Positions 1 to 7,808 of a DNA stretch of 35,093 nt are shown here, piece by piece. The notes under the pieces were generated by a model. That model made no database searches, had not been told where the DNA came from, and was given only the letters and a program-made list of their open reading frames with translations. A program made the translations under genes and the position numbers. Numbering within the stretch: position 1 is the stretch's first letter; each line of letters begins with the position of its first letter. Location: NCBI GenBank assembly GCA_964370855.1, contig CAYJMF010000049.1:1-35093 (forward strand), written 5' to 3'. The DNA is from JAKLKS01 sp964370855. GTDB taxonomy: Bacteria > Planctomycetota > JAJSAM01 > JAKLKS01.

Positions 1-146
1 CCGGCGGGGGGATCCTGCGCCCCCTCCCCCGTCCCCCCCGGGGGGGGTCCGGCGCGCGGGCGATGTGCCACGCCCGGGAGCACCCGCCCGACTCCGTTCA
101 CCGAACGCCGATCCCCGCCGATCTGCTACCGTTCCGTGGCCCCCCC
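1..146. other. Upstream region of the histidine kinase
   Basis: This is very C-rich sequence at the window edge, and I recognise no gene in it. A TACCGT hexamer at 127-132 could be a -10 element. It lies 14 nt before the ATG at 147, which would give a short leader of about 8 nt. An alternative in-frame ATG at 63 would add 28 residues without domain character, and it lies upstream of this hexamer. Confidence 0.35.
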
Positions 147-3074
147 ATGCCCGAGGACCCCCCCCCGCCGGCCCGCCGCGACGTCCGGATCCCGATCCTG
201 GTGCTGCTCGCCGTCGTTCTCGGCGCTGCGGCCGGCATCTGGACGGAGCACCCCCTCCTCGTCCGGATCCTCCTCCTTCTGACCGGGGCGGCCGCGGGCA
301 TCGTCCTCCTCCTCCTGAGGGCGCGGGTCAGGGACCGGAACCGGAGGAAGCGGCTGGAGGGGGAGGTCCGGGAGAGGACCCGCGCCCTCGAGAGGACGGA
401 GGAGAGGGCGAGGAGCCTCTTCCTCTCCAGCGTGGACGCGATCCTCACCTTCGACGAGGCCGGGCGCATCGAGTCCCTCAACCCCGCCGCGGAGGCTCTC
501 GTCGGCGTGCCCGCCGGCGACCTCGCGGGCGGCGACCTCCGGACCCTGCTCCCCGCCGCCGAGCACCCGGGCCTCGACGATCTCCTCCGGGAGGCGCGGA
601 CCCCCTCGCATCGTGGCGACGCCGCGCCCCGCCTCCGCGAGTTCACCCTCCTCCCGCGGGGCGGGCCCCCGGTGCCCGTGGAGGCGGCCATCGGCTTCCT
701 CCCCGGCGGCGAGGGGCCGCGTTTCATCGCCACCCTCCGCAACGTCTCCGACCGCAAGGCGGCGGAGCGGGAGCGCGACCGCTTCTTCAACATCACCATG
801 GACCTCCTCTGCGTGGCCGACCCGCAGGGGCGCTTCCGGCGCGTCAACTTCGCCTTCGCCCAGGTCCTCGGCCACGACCCCGCGACCCTCGAGGGAAGGG
901 CCTTCCTCGACTTCGTCCACCCCGAGGACCGGGAGCGCACGGCGGAGGCGACGGTGCGGGCCGCCTCGGGGGTGCCCGTCATCGGCTTCGAGAACCGCTT
1001 CCTCACCCGTTCCGGATCCGCCCGCTGGATGGAGTGGACGGCGGTGCTCGCCCCGGAGACGGGCCTCATCTACGCCGCGGGCCGGGACGTCACGAGCCAG
1101 AAGGCCGCCGAGCGGGCCCTGATGCGGGCCAAGGAGGAGGCCGAGGAGGCGACCCGCGTGAAGTCCGCCTTCCTCGCCAACATGACCCACGAGATCCGCA
1201 CCCCCATGAACGCGGTGATCGGGATGGCGGATCTCCTTCTCGACACGGAGCTCGGCCCGGAGCAGCGGGAGTACGCCGAGGTCATCCGCAGGGGGGGCGA
1301 CACGATGCTCTCCCTCGTCAACGACGTCCTCGACTTCTCCAAGCTGGAGTCCGGCCGCATCGAGCTCGAGGAGAGCGCCTTCCCCCCGGTCTCCTGCGTG
1401 GAGGACGCGCTGGAGCTGGCCTCCCCCCTCGCCTCCCTGGCCGGCCTCGACCTCGCCTACGAGGTCGCCCCCGGAACCCCGGAGGTGGTCTCCGGCGACC
1501 CGACCCGCATCCGCCAGATCCTGGTGAACCTCGTCGGCAACGCGGTGAAGTTCACGGAGAGGGGATCCGTGACGGTGTCCCTCGGCTCCGCCCCGGCGGC
1601 CGGAGGGCGCGCCCTCCTCTCCTTCACCGTGACGGACACCGGCATCGGCATCCCCGGGGACCGGGTCGGCCGCCTCTTCCGCTCCTTCAGCCAGGTGGAC
1701 GCGAGCACGACGCGGAGGTTCGGCGGCACGGGCCTCGGACTGGCCATCTGCCGGGGGCTCTGCGAGCGGATGGGCGGCACCATCGAGGCGTCGAGCAAGC
1801 CGGGCCGCGGGTCGAGCTTCCGGTTCACCGTGGCGGTGGATCCCCTCGAGGCGTGCGCCGTCGGGGCGCCCGGTTCGGGGGACCCCGACCTCGGGGGCCG
1901 GCGCATCGGCATCGTCGCACCGGAGACGGAGAGCCGGAGGGTGCTCGCGGATCTCCTCCGCGGCCGGGGCGCGGAGGTCGCCGTCTCCGCGACCGTCGCC
2001 GAGGCCGCCGGCGCGTTCCCGTCGGGGAAGGGCGCCGACCTCCTGATCCTAGACCGGGACGCCCCCGGAGCCGCGGAGGGGGATCCCGTGGGGACCCTGC
2101 ACGCGGCGGCGGGCCGCGCCGTTCCCGTCCTCGTGCTCTCCCCCCTCGCCCGCGTCCGCGATCTCGCATCGCTGCGTGAGAGGAGCACCGGCGTCCTCAC
2201 GATCCCCCTGCGCCACTCCGCCGTCCTCGAGACCGTCCACGCGGTCCTCGAGGGGCGCACCCCGGCCCGCCCCCCCCGCCGGCCCGCGACGGGCTCCCCG
2301 GGGCTCCCGCAGCTCCCCCCCATGCGCATCCTCCTCGCCGAGGACAATCCCGTGAACCGGCAGGTGGCCCTCGGCATGCTGGCGAGGCTCGGCGCCACCG
2401 CCGACGTCGCCGTGGACGGGAGGGAGGCCGTGGACGCGGCGGGGCGCGTCGCCTACGACGTCGTCCTCATGGACGTGCAGATGCCGGAGATGGACGGCAT
2501 CGCGGCGGCCCGGATCCTGCGCGCCGGCCTCCCGAGGGGGAGCCGCCCCCGCATCATCGCCATGACCGCCGGCGCCTCCGCGGAGGACCGCGCCGCCTGC
2601 GAGGCCGCGGGGATGGAGGACTTCGTCGGCAAGCCCGTGCGCGCCGAGGAGTTCCGCGCCGCCCTCGCCCGCGCCGCCGAGGCCCTCGGCTCCGCCGCCG
2701 CCGCGCGGGCGCGGGAGGGATCCCTCCTCGACCGCTCCATCCTCGACGGCCTCCGGGGGCTCTCCCATCGCGGCGACGGGAGGCTCTTCGGGGAGATCCT
2801 CGACCTCTACTTCGTGAACGGGCCCCGCCTGGTCGCGGAACTCTCCGCGGCCGTCGCCGCCGGCGACGCTCCCCTCGCGCGCCGGGCGGCCCACGGGCTC
2901 CGCGGCTCGAGCCACAACGCCGGCGCCCGCGCCCTCGGGGAGGCCGCCGCCGCGGTGGAGTCCGCGGCCATCGAGGGGGACCTCGCCGCCGCCGGCGCCC
3001 GACTCCCGGAGATCGAATCCCTCCTGGCCCGCACCCTCGAGGCGCTGCGGGCGGAGCGGGAGCGGCCCGCCTAG
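147..3074 (+). CDS. Hybrid sensor histidine kinase (2 TM, 2 PAS, HisKA, HATPase, 2 receivers, HPt)
   Basis: This is an inner-membrane phosphorelay kinase of 975 residues. Two hydrophobic segments (about residues 15-32 and 40-60) are followed by a basic/coiled stretch and two PAS domains (about 90-200 and 205-320). The HisKA H-box THEIRTPMNA carries the phospho-accepting His348. The HATPase boxes are visible as NLVGNAVKFT, DTGIGI and GTGLGLAI. The first receiver-like domain (about 590-705) is degenerate. The second has the acidic EDN pair, the phospho-acceptor Asp776 in LMDVQMPEMDG and the GKPV lysine. A C-terminal HPt domain has His916 in AHGLRGSSH. So a His-Asp-His relay is encoded in one chain, and a separate response regulator, not seen here, should take the phosphate. 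There is little periplasmic sequence between the TM segments, so sensing is probably by the cytoplasmic PAS domains. The start at 147 is chosen over 63 because the longer N-terminus lacks domain character. The signal sensed is unknown. Confidence 0.93.
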   Translation: MPEDPPPPARRDVRIPILVLLAVVLGAAAGIWTEHPLLVRILLLLTGAAAGIVLLLLRARVRDRNRRKRLEGEVRERTRALERTEERARSLFLSSVDAILTFDEAGRIESLNPAAEALVGVPAGDLAGGDLRTLLPAAEHPGLDDLLREARTPSHRGDAAPRLREFTLLPRGGPPVPVEAAIGFLPGGEGPRFIATLRNVSDRKAAERERDRFFNITMDLLCVADPQGRFRRVNFAFAQVLGHDPATLEGRAFLDFVHPEDRERTAEATVRAASGVPVIGFENRFLTRSGSARWMEWTAVLAPETGLIYAAGRDVTSQKAAERALMRAKEEAEEATRVKSAFLANMTHEIRTPMNAVIGMADLLLDTELGPEQREYAEVIRRGGDTMLSLVNDVLDFSKLESGRIELEESAFPPVSCVEDALELASPLASLAGLDLAYEVAPGTPEVVSGDPTRIRQILVNLVGNAVKFTERGSVTVSLGSAPAAGGRALLSFTVTDTGIGIPGDRVGRLFRSFSQVDASTTRRFGGTGLGLAICRGLCERMGGTIEASSKPGRGSSFRFTVAVDPLEACAVGAPGSGDPDLGGRRIGIVAPETESRRVLADLLRGRGAEVAVSATVAEAAGAFPSGKGADLLILDRDAPGAAEGDPVGTLHAAAGRAVPVLVLSPLARVRDLASLRERSTGVLTIPLRHSAVLETVHAVLEGRTPARPPRRPATGSPGLPQLPPMRILLAEDNPVNRQVALGMLARLGATADVAVDGREAVDAAGRVAYDVVLMDVQMPEMDGIAAARILRAGLPRGSRPRIIAMTAGASAEDRAACEAAGMEDFVGKPVRAEEFRAALARAAEALGSAAAARAREGSLLDRSILDGLRGLSHRGDGRLFGEILDLYFVNGPRLVAELSAAVAAGDAPLARRAAHGLRGSSHNAGARALGEAAAAVESAAIEGDLAAAGARLPEIESLLARTLEALRAERERPA

Positions 3075-3076
3075 AG

Positions 3077-3112
3077 GGGGATACGGTACCCGACCCGATT
3101 CATCGGGGTTGG
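3077..3112. repeat. Solo arm of a dispersed inverted-repeat element
   Basis: The stretch beginning GGGGATACGGTACCCGACCC matches the right arm of the full hairpin element at 14925-15031 (reverse-complemented) at 34 of 36 positions. It starts 2 nt after the TAG stop of the kinase gene. No complementary partner arm follows, so this looks like a truncated copy. Confidence 0.75.
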
Positions 3113-3158
3113 GCTCGAGACATCCGGCCCCCGACGGGTCTCCTCGCGGTTGCGCGCG

Positions 3159-3210
3159 GGTCCCGGAATGGATGCGTCCCTGAACGACGGGACGCCTCCA
3201 TTCCGGGACC
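3159..3210. repeat. Perfect-but-one inverted repeat (22-nt arms, 8-nt loop)
   Basis: The arms are 3159-3180 and 3189-3210, with one mismatch. The outer ends read GGTCCCGGAATGGA and TCCATTCCGGGACC. The repeat lies between two convergent genes (kinase on +, BaiN-like on -), so it could act as a bidirectional terminator. The arm length is more typical of a REP/MITE-like element than of a simple terminator, and no T-tract follows. Confidence 0.7.
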
Positions 3211-3286
3211 GTTGGAGAGGCGGTGGATCCGGGACGCCCTCCGGCGCCGCGGGGGGATCCCCGGTATCGGGGCATGGATCCAGGGG

Positions 3287-3337
3287 ACGGCGTTCACCGT
3301 TCGTGCTTTGAAGTCACCGGAACTCCGCTGGATGCAC
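3287..3337. repeat. Dispersed 51-bp repeat, copy 1
   Basis: This stretch starts ACGGCGTTCACCG and is about 80% identical (my alignment, ungapped) to the reverse complement of 35043-35093 at the far end of the window. It covers the last codons and stop of the BaiN-like gene (stop at 3314-3316), so part of that gene's C-terminus may derive from the repeat. Confidence 0.55.
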
Positions 3338-4690
3338 TTCGTCTCCGCTCTTCCCGAGCCCCGATCCCGCACCCCTTCCCGCCGCGAACCCGCTCGACCA
3401 GGCCCACTGGAAGTTGAAGCCCCCGAGCCTCCCCGTGGCGTGGCAGGCCTCGCCGCAGAAATGCAGCCCCGGGGCGAAGCGGCTCTCCAGGGTGCGGCGA
3501 TCGAGTTCGCGGAGCGGGACGCCGCCGGCGGTCACCTCGGCCTTCGCGAATCCCTCGGTGCCGCGCACCTCGAGGTCGAGGCGGCAGAGCCCGTCCCCGG
3601 CGGCGCGCCTCTCCTCCCGGGTGAGCTGGGAGAGCGGCTTCCCCGACGCGGGGACGGCGATCTCGAGGAGCCGGCGCGGCACCCTCCCCGCGAGGACCGC
3701 GCCCGCCGTGAGCCGGGGCGTCCGCTTCGCCGCGGCGAGGAGGAACTCCTCGACGACCCGCGGCTCCGCGGGGACCGGCGCGTCGGGGAGGCAGGACCCC
3801 GGCGCCTTCGCGAGCCCGAGGAAGCCCCCCCAGGGGCCGTCGGGATCGGCGAGGGTCCAGAAGTCGGCCCGCACGCGGATCTCCCCCGCACCTCGCCGCG
3901 CCCGGGCGTACCAGAGCGAGGCGTCGAGGGCCGCCGGGCCGCTCACGCCCCCGTGGGTGAACAGCAGGCTCCCCGCCGTCCGCCCGAGGTTCCGGCCCGC
4001 CTCGTCCTCCACGGTGAGGATGGCGGGGAGGGTCACTCCCGCCAGCCGCTCCGGGGTCCCGCAGCGCAGCGCCGCCAGCGCCGGCACCGGCTCGGCCACG
4101 GCGTGCCCGAACCCCGCCGCGAGGCCGTAGGCGAATCCCGTGGAGCCCGTGGCGGGGACCGACTTCCCCCCCGTGGCGAGGACGACGCGGCGGGCCGGCC
4201 GCCCGTCCACGAGCCAGCCCCCGCCCTCCCCGTCCCGGACGACGGCCGCCGTATCGACGCCGAACTCCCTTTCGACGCCCGCCTCCTCCAGGGCGCCGAG
4301 GAGCGCCCCGAGGACCGCCTTCGCGCCCCCCTCCACGGGGAAGAGCTTCCCGACGGGCTCCTCGGCGAGGTGCACGCCGCGGGCGCGGAAGAACTCCCGC
4401 ACGGAGGAGGCGGGGAACCCCGCCAGCATCCCGCGCACGACGGGCGGCGCGTCGGTGTCGTAGTCGCGGTCGCGGACGAGGACGTTGGTGACGTTGCAGC
4501 GGCCGCCGCCGCTGACGAGGATCTTGCGGCCGGGGCGCTCCTTGCCGTCGAGGAGGAGGACCGAGGGGGCGTCGCCAGGAACGGGCACGCTCCTCCCCTT
4601 CGCGTCCAGCGCCCCCCGCGCCGCCAGCGCCGCGAACATTCCCGCGGCCCCGGCCCCGATGACGACGACGTCCCGCCGCTCCCCGCTCAC
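3314..4690 (-). CDS. BaiN/YhiN (HI0933) family FAD/NAD(P)-dependent oxidoreductase
   Basis: This 458-residue flavoprotein has an N-terminal Rossmann motif GAGAAG (12-17) and the family signature GGGRCNVTN (61-69). Further in come LATGGKSVPATGSTG and a C-terminal FAD-contact segment FCGEACHATGRLGGFNFQWAW. Family members reduce double bonds or have unknown substrates, and the substrate here cannot be inferred. The GTG start at 4690 overlaps the TGA of modC as GTGA, so the gene ends the mod operon and is probably translationally coupled. A role in molybdate metabolism is not an established property of this family. The last dozen residues (after GFAAGRG) are low-complexity and overlap a dispersed repeat. 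Confidence 0.88.
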   Translation of the reverse strand: MSGERRDVVVIGAGAAGMFAALAARGALDAKGRSVPVPGDAPSVLLLDGKERPGRKILVSGGGRCNVTNVLVRDRDYDTDAPPVVRGMLAGFPASSVREFFRARGVHLAEEPVGKLFPVEGGAKAVLGALLGALEEAGVEREFGVDTAAVVRDGEGGGWLVDGRPARRVVLATGGKSVPATGSTGFAYGLAAGFGHAVAEPVPALAALRCGTPERLAGVTLPAILTVEDEAGRNLGRTAGSLLFTHGGVSGPAALDASLWYARARRGAGEIRVRADFWTLADPDGPWGGFLGLAKAPGSCLPDAPVPAEPRVVEEFLLAAAKRTPRLTAGAVLAGRVPRRLLEIAVPASGKPLSQLTREERRAAGDGLCRLDLEVRGTEGFAKAEVTAGGVPLRELDRRTLESRFAPGLHFCGEACHATGRLGGFNFQWAWSSGFAAGRGAGSGLGKSGDEVHPAEFR

Positions 4691-5751
4691 GGGAGCACCT
4701 CCAGCGCCTGGGCCTTGAAAACGCAGACCACCTCGGCGCCGGGGGCGATCCCGAGTTCGCGCACCGCCCCCTCCGTGAGGTCCGCGACGAGGACCTGCCC
4801 CGCGTCCACGGAGACGCGCACGACGGGCCCCGCGACCGCGACGGCGATTACCCGCCCGTGGAGCGCGTTGCGGGCGGAGAGCTCCGTCGGGGCGTGGCGG
4901 GCGAGGAGGAGGGCGGCGGAGGGGAGGCGGCCCCACCGGGGCCCGTCCACCACGGCGCCCTCGGCGACGGAGACCTCCCGCCCGGAGAGGAGAGCGCGCC
5001 CCGGCGCCCCCTTCTCGACCGGGGGCTCCAGGCGCAGCAGGTTGTCCACGCTCCCGTGGACCGGCCCGTGGCCGAGGACCTCGGCGGCGGGCCCGGTCTC
5101 GACGGCCCTCCCCGCCTCCATGCGGACGACGGTGCGGGCGAGGCGGAGGACCTCGGTGCGCTGGTGGCTGACGAAGAGCGCCGGGATGCGGAACTCCCCG
5201 GCAACGCGCTCGAGGAAGGCGAGGGCGCGGAGGCGTGCCGCCTCGTCCAGCGCCGAGATCGGCTCGTCGAGGAGGAGGAGGCGGGGGCCGGACAGCAGCG
5301 CCCTCCCGAGGGCGACCCTCTGCCGCTCGCCGCCGGAGAGGGCGCCGGGGGCGCGGGCGAGGAGCGGTCCCATCTCGAGGACGGCGACGACGCGGTCGAA
5401 GTCGAGGGCCCCGCCGCGGGCGGCGCGGCCCTCGCCGAAGCGGAGGTTCCGCTCGACGGTCATGTGGGGGAAGAGGAGCGCCTCCTGGGGGACCCAGCCG
5501 ACGCGGCGATCCTCGGGGGGGAGGCGGTAGTCGCGGTCCCAGTCGAAGAGGACGAACTCCCCGAGGGCGACGCGGCCCCGCTCCGGGTCGGGGATGCCGG
5601 CGATGGCGGCCAGCGTCGTGGACTTCCCGCACCCCGTGGGGCCGAAGAGCGCGGCGACGGGGAGGGCGTCGTCGAAGGGGACCTTGAAGTCGGCGTCGAG
5701 GGAGAACTCCTTCGACACCCGTCGGCGGGCGAGGACGTCGAGGGTCGTCAC
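4687..5751 (-). CDS. modC: Molybdate/tungstate ABC transporter ATP-binding protein with TOBE domain
   Basis: This 354-residue protein energises oxyanion import at the cytoplasmic face. Visible motifs are the Walker A GPTGCGKST (37-45), a Q-loop region WVPQE, the ABC signature LSGGE (138-142), Walker B LLLLDEP and the switch His in FVSHQ. After the ATPase core comes a C-terminal TOBE/Mop-like segment (about 285-354, ending VVCVFKAQALEVLP), which binds molybdate or tungstate in ModC proteins. The GTG start at 5751 overlaps the modB stop as GTGA. The open frame continues upstream to about 6630, but that part overlaps modB and is not coding. Whether the cargo is Mo or W cannot be read from sequence. 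AOR and FDH downstream would fit either. Confidence 0.92.
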   Translation of the reverse strand: MTTLDVLARRRVSKEFSLDADFKVPFDDALPVAALFGPTGCGKSTTLAAIAGIPDPERGRVALGEFVLFDWDRDYRLPPEDRRVGWVPQEALLFPHMTVERNLRFGEGRAARGGALDFDRVVAVLEMGPLLARAPGALSGGERQRVALGRALLSGPRLLLLDEPISALDEAARLRALAFLERVAGEFRIPALFVSHQRTEVLRLARTVVRMEAGRAVETGPAAEVLGHGPVHGSVDNLLRLEPPVEKGAPGRALLSGREVSVAEGAVVDGPRWGRLPSAALLLARHAPTELSARNALHGRVIAVAVAGPVVRVSVDAGQVLVADLTEGAVRELGIAPGAEVVCVFKAQALEVLP

Positions 5752-6401
5752 GCGGGCCTCCGCCGGAGCGCCCACTCGCCGGCGGCCAGCAGCCCGAGGG
5801 CGATGGCGACGGACAGCAGCGCCGGCCGCCAGGCGGCCCCGAACCCGCCGGGGGTCTGGAGCATCGTCCAGACCTCGAGGGGGAGCGTGCGCGTCTCGCC
5901 GGCGACGTTGCCCGCGAAGACCATGGTCGCGCCGAACTCGCCGAGGGAGCGGGCGAAGGCCAGGATCGCCGCGGCGACGACGCCCCCCTTCGCCAGCGGA
6001 AGGGAGACGGCGAGGAAGGTCCGGATGCGGCCCGCGCCCAGCGTCCGTGCGACGGCCTCCATGCGCGGGTCCACCTGCTCGAAGGCGAGGCGGCAGGCTC
6101 GGAGCGCGAGGGGGAACCCCATGACCGCGGCGGCGATGACCGCGGCGGCGGTGGTGAAGGCGATGTCGAGGTCGAGGCTCTCGAGGACCGGCCCCATCAC
6201 GCCCCGCCGGCCGAAGAGGAGGAGGAGCCCCCATCCCGTCACCACCGGCGGCACGACGAGGGGGAGCATGAGCCCGGTCTCGACGAGGACCTTCCCGGGG
6301 AACGTCCGCCGCGCGAGAAGCCATCCCCCCGCGACGGCGAAGGGGAGCGCGAGGAGCGTGGCGACCGCGCCGACGAAGAGGCTGAGGAGGAGGGGGGTCA
6401 C
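5748..6401 (-). CDS. modB: Molybdate/tungstate ABC transporter permease
   Basis: This 217-residue inner-membrane permease has about five hydrophobic segments. The coupling-loop (EAA) region reads EAVARTLGAGRIRTFLAVSLPLA, followed by the typical ModB segment ARSLGEFGATMVFAGN. Length and motifs match ModB. The GTG start at 6401 shares one base with the TAG stop of modA (TAGTG), so translation is probably coupled. It partners ModA outside and ModC inside. Confidence 0.92.
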   Translation of the reverse strand: MTPLLLSLFVGAVATLLALPFAVAGGWLLARRTFPGKVLVETGLMLPLVVPPVVTGWGLLLLFGRRGVMGPVLESLDLDIAFTTAAAVIAAAVMGFPLALRACRLAFEQVDPRMEAVARTLGAGRIRTFLAVSLPLAKGGVVAAAILAFARSLGEFGATMVFAGNVAGETRTLPLEVWTMLQTPGGFGAAWRPALLSVAIALGLLAAGEWALRRRPA

Positions 6402-7261
6402 TACCGCTCCTCGCCGGGGATGCCGAAGCCGGCAGCGCGGAAGGCGGCCGTCGCATGGGGGCCGCGGAGCCAGACCAGGAAGCGCCCCCCCGGACCGTCG
6501 CTCCCGTCGAGGAGGAGGGCGGCGACGCGGGCCTCGATGCCGGGGAACTCGGCCGCATCGATTCCGGGCACGAATTCGGAGGGGATCCTCGGGTACGCCT
6601 GGACCGTCGGAAGGCCCGACACCGCTGCATCCGTCCTGTAGACGATTCCCGCGTCCGCCTCGCCCCGCTGGACCAAGGCCAGGGCCGCCCTCACCGACTC
6701 GCAGGAGACGAGCCGGTCCCGGCATTCCTCCCAGAGTCCCAAGCTCTCGAGGCCCCGCCGGGCGTACCGGCCCGCGGGGACGTGTTCCGGATCCCCGATG
6801 GCGATTCGCCGGATCCTGGCGAACGCTGGATCCCCGTCCGCGGACAGGGCACCGAAGATCGCGTCGCCTCCACCGATCACTCCAGATCGGTCGATATCGA
6901 TGCGTCCCACCAGAAGCGCGGCGGAAGGCCCGGCGAGCACGACGACGAGCCGGTTCGTCAGGAGCACGCCCCCGTCGTGCCCTCCTATCCTGCTCCTCAC
7001 GAACTCGACCCACTCCTCGTCCGCCGACAGGAAGAGGTCGCAGGGGGCGCCCTGCACGATCTGGTGGGCGAGGGTGGAGGAGGCGGCGAGGTTCAGCACG
7101 ACCTTCGTGCCGGTCTCCTTCTCGTAGACGGGAGCGAGGCGTGTGAGGACGTCGGTCAGGCTCGACGCCGCGAAGACGCGGACCTCGGGAGGGGACTCCT
7201 TCCCGCAGGCGCCGAGACCGGCGGCCGCGCCGCGCAGCGCGGCCGCGACGGCGATCCTCAC
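6401..7261 (-). CDS. modA: Molybdate/tungstate-binding lipoprotein
   Basis: This 286-residue extracytoplasmic binding protein begins with a short hydrophobic stretch and the lipobox LGAC (Cys19), indicating a lipid anchor. The mature part has the ModA hallmarks FAASSLTDVL, with oxyanion-contact residues in the ASS and LAASSTLAHQI segments. It also has DLFLSADEEWVEF, and AALALVQRGEADAGIVYRTDA near the C-terminal half. The GTG start at 7261 overlaps the stop of the upstream regulator gene as GTGA. The signal peptide is short and the n-region is nearly absent, so the exact start could differ slightly. Confidence 0.92.
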   Translation of the reverse strand: MRIAVAAALRGAAAGLGACGKESPPEVRVFAASSLTDVLTRLAPVYEKETGTKVVLNLAASSTLAHQIVQGAPCDLFLSADEEWVEFVRSRIGGHDGGVLLTNRLVVVLAGPSAALLVGRIDIDRSGVIGGGDAIFGALSADGDPAFARIRRIAIGDPEHVPAGRYARRGLESLGLWEECRDRLVSCESVRAALALVQRGEADAGIVYRTDAAVSGLPTVQAYPRIPSEFVPGIDAAEFPGIEARVAALLLDGSDGPGGRFLVWLRGPHATAAFRAAGFGIPGEER

Positions 7262-7650
7262 CGGGCCTTCTCCACCACGACGTTGGTGGCCTTCACGACC
7301 GCCGACACCGCCACCCCCGGCGCGAGCCCGAGGGACTCCACCGCCTCCCGCGTGAGCAGGGAGACGATGCGGAAGGGCCCGCTGCGGATCTCCACCTGGG
7401 CGCTCACCCGGTCCTTCACCACGCGGACCACGATCCCCGGGAACCGGTTGCGCGCCGATTCGCGGGAGGTCTCCGGGTCCTCCGTCGGCGCCCGCTTCGC
7501 CGCGTAGCGCGCGAGGTCGCGGCCGTCCACGACCCGCTGCCCGCCCTTCGTGCGCTTCGCCTTCAGCGTGCCCGCGTCCGCGAGCCGCCGCACCGTGTCC
7601 GCGGAGACCCCGAGGATCCCCGCCGCCTCGCCGAGCCGGTATTCGGTCAT
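7258..7650 (-). CDS. ModE-like regulator: MerR/Xis-type HTH plus TOBE molybdate-binding domain
   Basis: This 130-residue protein has an N-terminal excisionase/MerR-type winged helix (about 3-58: YRLGEAAGILGVSADTVRRL, then TKGGQRVVDG) and a C-terminal Mop/TOBE domain (about 66-130, ending VVKATNVVVEKA). This small HTH-TOBE architecture differs from classical ModE, which has a LysR-like HTH and two TOBE repeats, but it is common beside mod genes. It is the first gene of the mod operon, so it probably senses intracellular oxyanion and autoregulates the operon. A TAGATT hexamer 6 nt upstream suggests a leaderless transcript. No clear operator palindrome is seen next to it. Confidence 0.88.
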   Translation of the reverse strand: MTEYRLGEAAGILGVSADTVRRLADAGTLKAKRTKGGQRVVDGRDLARYAAKRAPTEDPETSRESARNRFPGIVVRVVKDRVSAQVEIRSGPFRIVSLLTREAVESLGLAPGVAVSAVVKATNVVVEKAR

Positions 7651-7656
7651 GCGAGA

Positions 7657-7662
7657 AATCTA
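7657..7662 (-). promoter_or_regulatory. Candidate -10 element of the mod operon (leaderless)
   Basis: On the minus strand TAGATT is followed by six bases and then the ATG at 7650. The same TAnnnT-N6-start arrangement occurs at four other genes in the window, which supports it as a real -10 element with transcription starting at or near the start codon. Confidence 0.55.
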
Positions 7663-7695
7663 ACCGGGAACCCTAGCAAGAGGAAGGTTCCAACG

Positions 7696-7808
7696 GCGAA
7701 AGGCGGGGACGTTCTCAAGTTATAAAGTTATTCCACTGTTCCCCCCGGGACCTGCCACGGGGGGTTGCGGAATAACTTTATAACTTGAGAACGTCCCCGC
7801 CTTTTCGC
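7696..7808. repeat. Long inverted-repeat (MITE/REP-like) element with nested inner hairpin
   Basis: The arms 7696-7734 and 7769-7808 (39 and 40 nt) are complementary except for a one-base length difference in an A/T run. Part of the arm reads GGCGGGGACGTTCTCAAG and continues into an AT-rich TTATAAAGTTATTCC. The 34-nt centre contains a further stem of C-run against G-run. The right arm ends on the TAG stop codon of the aconitase-family gene. The element separates that gene from the mod operon on the same strand and could terminate transcription. The AT-rich inner arms are out of character with the surrounding GC content. Confidence 0.85.

Noticed and set aside
3212..5530. Long plus-strand open frame of 772 codons
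   Set aside because: It is antisense to the BaiN-like and modC genes, has highly biased charged composition, and carries no domain motif. Such long shadow frames are expected at this GC content.
5752..6630. Extension of modC upstream into modB
   Set aside because: The extra residues are Arg/Pro/Gly-rich and overlap the clearly coding modB frame. The GTG at 5751 directly precedes the ABC domain.
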